From assembly GCF_901472495.1 (NCBI RefSeq), contig NZ_LR590469.1:3968001-4032000 (forward strand): 64,000 nt of DNA, in the 5' to 3' direction. Positions 62,195 to 64,000 of this stretch are shown here, one piece after another. Position 1 is the first letter of the stretch. Every line of letters starts with the position of its first letter. The notes below the pieces were generated by a model. That model had not been told where the DNA came from. It ran no database searches and saw only the letters and a list, made by a program, of their open reading frames with translations. Source of the stretch: Yersinia enterocolitica subsp. enterocolitica. Its GTDB lineage: Bacteria > Pseudomonadota > Gammaproteobacteria > Enterobacterales > Enterobacteriaceae. Position numbers and translations under genes: made by a program.

Positions 62195-62208
62195 TCCCCT
62201 TTGTACTT

Positions 62209-62474
62209 GAAGCCGCAGGGGTGTTAGCTACGCGCACTTACCCGAATCACTTACTGGAGTAAGCTCATCGGGATGCGTTTGCTTGCTGCCTACTTGCGAC
62301 TCCAATGACTTCGGGGATCCTTTTGTCTCTGAAGCCGCAGGGGTGTTAGCTACGCGCACTTACCCGAATCACTTACTGGAGTAAGCTCATCGGGATGTGT
62401 TTGCTTGCTGCCTACTTGCGACTCCAATTACTTCGGGGATCCTTTTGTCTTTGAAGCCGCAGGGGTGTTAGCGG
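62209..62474. repeat. Tandem ERIC-like array, two 122-base units plus a partial third
   Basis: Units start at 62209, 62331 and 62453 with GAAGCCGCAGGGGTGTTAGC, exactly 122 bases apart; the third breaks off after about 22 bases. Each full unit holds the ERIC core ACCCGAATCACTTACTGGAG then TAAGCTCATCGGGAT. The first two units differ at only a few bases (GACTT/TACTT, GCGTT/GTGTT). Starts 14 bases after the slt stop. Confidence 0.85.
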
Positions 62475-62476
62475 CG

Positions 62477-62499
62477 CTTGCCGCAACGGCAAGTTCTTT
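62477..62499 (+). terminator. Terminator-like hairpin between slt and trpR
   Basis: CTTGCCG-CAA-CGGCAAG followed by TTCTTT, just after the ERIC-like array. Confidence 0.5.
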
Positions 62500-62527
62500 G
62501 GCTATATCTGAGGTTATGATAAGCTGT

Positions 62528-62547
62528 TGTACTAGTTAAATAGTATG
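62528..62547 (+). promoter_or_regulatory. Trp operator of trpR
   Basis: TGTACTAGTTAAATAGTATG is a near match to the trp operator palindrome (GTACTAGTTAACTAGTAC). TrpR autoregulation is established in E. coli. The operator includes the upstream ATG at 62545, which argues for starting translation at 62563. Confidence 0.85.
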
Positions 62548-62562
62548 GCGGCTTTCCCTATC

Positions 62563-62895
62563 ATGACAAAACTACGATTGACTGATCCGAATCTGTCGAC
62601 TGAGGATAATCAGCACTGGCTGACTTTTGTTGCGCTGTTGCAAGACGCCATTGCGCAAGACCTCCATTTACCGCTACTGCAATTGATGCTGACACCGGAT
62701 GAGCGTACGGCGCTGGGGACCAGAGTGCGTATTATTGAGGAGTTAATGCGCGGGGAATTAAGTCAGCGGGAACTCAAGAATCAGTTGGGCGCAGGGATTG
62801 CGACTATCACGCGCGGCTCCAATAGCTTGAAAGCCGCGCCGCCGGAACTGAAAAGCTGGCTTGAAGCCCAGTTGCTGACCAACAAGCCGTCCTGA
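62563..62895 (+). CDS. trpR: Trp operon repressor
   Basis: Binds L-tryptophan and represses trp, aroH and itself. 110 residues from ATG at 62563 (E. coli 108); the alternative ATG at 62545 lies inside the operator, near the expected transcription start. The reader and HTH helices (LSQRELKNQLGAGIATITRGSNSLK) and the LMLTPDERTALGTRVRIIEELMRGE core are essentially those of E. coli. Confidence 0.95.
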   Translation: MTKLRLTDPNLSTEDNQHWLTFVALLQDAIAQDLHLPLLQLMLTPDERTALGTRVRIIEELMRGELSQRELKNQLGAGIATITRGSNSLKAAPPELKSWLEAQLLTNKPS

Positions 62896-62906
62896 ACTTA
62901 TTCCAA

Positions 62907-63431
62907 CTATACCGGGCGCTGGTAAATCTCATTATGGAAGGGAACCAGTGCCAGCAGTAGCGCCTGGTGGTAAACACTGGTGCGGGTCAGTTTGCCGTCG
63001 GTAAAAATGCCGATGGCTCCACCTTTGTGTTTCACATTCGATATACCGGTTAAATCTGCCATTTCGTCGCCCAGCTCACGGCCTTGGCGAATCCCTTGCA
63101 ATATAATATCGGGTAGCATCAAACTGGCAGAGCGGGATTCTCCTCGCCACTGCAAGTGTTCAATTACCATCCATGCAAAGGTCATATTATCTTCAATACC
63201 GGCTTCAACCCCGACCCAAAAATCTGCCTCAGGGCGCATCTGACGTGCATTGCTAACTCGTTGTCTGGCACCTGTGCGTGTCTCAGTGCTGCCTATCGGT
63301 TGCAGAGGAACGCCACTGTCGACATTGATACCTTCAATGCGATACTGACCGGGGCCATAAACATCATCGAAAGCGAGGCTAATAGCCTTAATCTTTGCAG
63401 GGTTGGTAGTTGCGGCAACAACATGGTACAT
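62907..63431 (-). CDS. yjjX: Inosine/xanthosine triphosphatase YjjX
   Basis: House-cleaning NTPase for non-canonical purine nucleotides. 174 residues from ATG at 63431; MYHVVAATTNPAKIKAI matches E. coli YjjX, and the longer frame would start with TTG. Substrate pocket ATTNPAK near 8-14, TGARQRVSNAR, and DFWVGVEAGIE. Convergent with trpR, divergent from gpmB. Confidence 0.93.
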   Translation of the reverse strand: MYHVVAATTNPAKIKAISLAFDDVYGPGQYRIEGINVDSGVPLQPIGSTETRTGARQRVSNARQMRPEADFWVGVEAGIEDNMTFAWMVIEHLQWRGESRSASLMLPDIILQGIRQGRELGDEMADLTGISNVKHKGGAIGIFTDGKLTRTSVYHQALLLALVPFHNEIYQRPV

Positions 63432-63487
63432 AGTAAATCTCAATAATTCTTAAATGTTTATTTCACGCAGTATAACGGAAAAATGAC

Positions 63488-64000
63488 ATGCTACAGGTAT
63501 TTCTCGTGCGCCACGGCGAAACCGTATGGAACGCATCGCGCCAGATTCAGGGCCAATCGGACAGCCCGCTGACCGCTGTTGGTGAACGTCAGGCACACTT
63601 GGTTGCGCAACGAGTTCGCAGCCAGGGCATCACGCATATTATTACCAGTGACCTTGGGCGTACGCAGCAGACGGCAAAAATTATCGCCGATGCTTGTGGG
63701 CTAAAAGTGGTGACAGATCCGCGCCTGCGTGAACTGAATATGGGCGTACTGGAAACGCGCCCGATTGAGAGCTTGACGCCAGAAGAAGAGCAATGGCGCA
63801 AACAGATGATCAATGGCACTGAAGGTGGCCGAATTCCTGAAGGGGAGTCGATGGCAGAACTAGGGCGGCGAATGCGTGCGGCACTGGATAGCTGTTTGGA
63901 GCTTCCTGCTGGTAGCAAACCGTTATTAGTAAGTCATGGTATGGCGCTGGGGTGCTTGTTGAGCACACTGCTGGGCTTGCCCCCCCACGCGGAGCGGCGC
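63488..64000 (+). CDS. gpmB: Histidine-phosphatase family protein GpmB (3' truncated by window edge)
   Basis: Starts at ATG 63488 (CGGAAAA upstream) and runs off the window. Active-site VRHGETVWN near residue 8, SDLGRTQQTA, and LVSHGMALG near 151 with the second His. Annotated as phosphoglycerate mutase 2-like, but the family acts as a general phosphatase; true role uncertain. About 171 of some 215 residues are present. Confidence 0.94.
   Translation, partial: MLQVFLVRHGETVWNASRQIQGQSDSPLTAVGERQAHLVAQRVRSQGITHIITSDLGRTQQTAKIIADACGLKVVTDPRLRELNMGVLETRPIESLTPEEEQWRKQMINGTEGGRIPEGESMAELGRRMRAALDSCLELPAGSKPLLVSHGMALGCLLSTLLGLPPHAERR

Overview
The window looks like chromosome of a Yersinia of the sucrose-fermenting Y. 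enterocolitica/intermedia type rather than Y. pestis. Housekeeping gene order at the right end follows enterobacterial synteny (yjjZ, leu tRNAs, rsmC-holD-rimI-prfC-osmY-ytjA-yjjUV-deoCABD-yjjJ-ytjB-serB-radA-nadR-ettA-slt-trpR-yjjX-gpmB). Two Yersinia biofilm loci, hmsT and hmsCDE, sit in that block, and ERIC-type palindromic repeats are scattered between genes. No database search was possible; names rest on remembered family sequences, motifs and gene order.

Left part, 1-20.5 kb (accessory metabolism). The end of the dihydroxyacetone kinase operon (dhaL, dhaM) is followed, in opposite orientation, by an AT-rich six-gene block at 2105-10284. In transcription order this encodes a 2-oxoglutarate/Fe dioxygenase, an MFS transporter, a glycosyltransferase, a GMC-type oxidoreductase, an O-carbamoyltransferase of the NodU/CmcH/TobZ family and a second glycosyltransferase. 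It looks like a small biosynthetic cluster for an exported, glycosylated and carbamoylated metabolite. No PKS, NRPS or cyclitol-forming scaffold gene lies beside it. It is the best candidate here for an undescribed system. A secreted pectin methylesterase with a KdgR-like box follows, then dhaR, separated from dhaLM by about 10 kb and overlapping the 3' end of the sucrose repressor gene scrR. The sucrose regulon scrK-scrY-scrA-scrB-scrR follows with matching operator sequences upstream of scrY and scrK.

Middle, 20.6-31 kb. A Fur-controlled ferric-chelate section holds an orphan periplasmic binding protein and a FecA-like receptor lacking the signalling domain. Next come the diguanylate cyclase HmsT, the Fur-boxed small membrane protein YjjZ, two identical tRNA-Leu(CAG) genes, a LysR/aldo-keto reductase pair, then rsmC, holD and rimI. 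A further strong Fur-like box lies in an otherwise gene-free stretch downstream of the FecA-like gene.

Right part, 31-64 kb. Mostly core genes: release factor 3, OsmY, the nucleoside salvage block (CNT transporter, deoC, deoA with a TTG start, deoB, deoD) with paired CRP-like sites before the transporter and before deoC, the HipA-like kinase YjjJ, serB-radA-nadR with a perfect NadR-type palindrome in front of nadR, a Fic AMPylase preceded by a double palindrome, EttA, the HmsCDE cyclic-di-GMP control operon, a Ca-type P-ATPase with a possible leader peptide, Slt, TrpR with its own operator, YjjX and a 3'-truncated gpmB. The two hms loci imply two separately controlled diguanylate cyclases feeding the same biofilm pathway.
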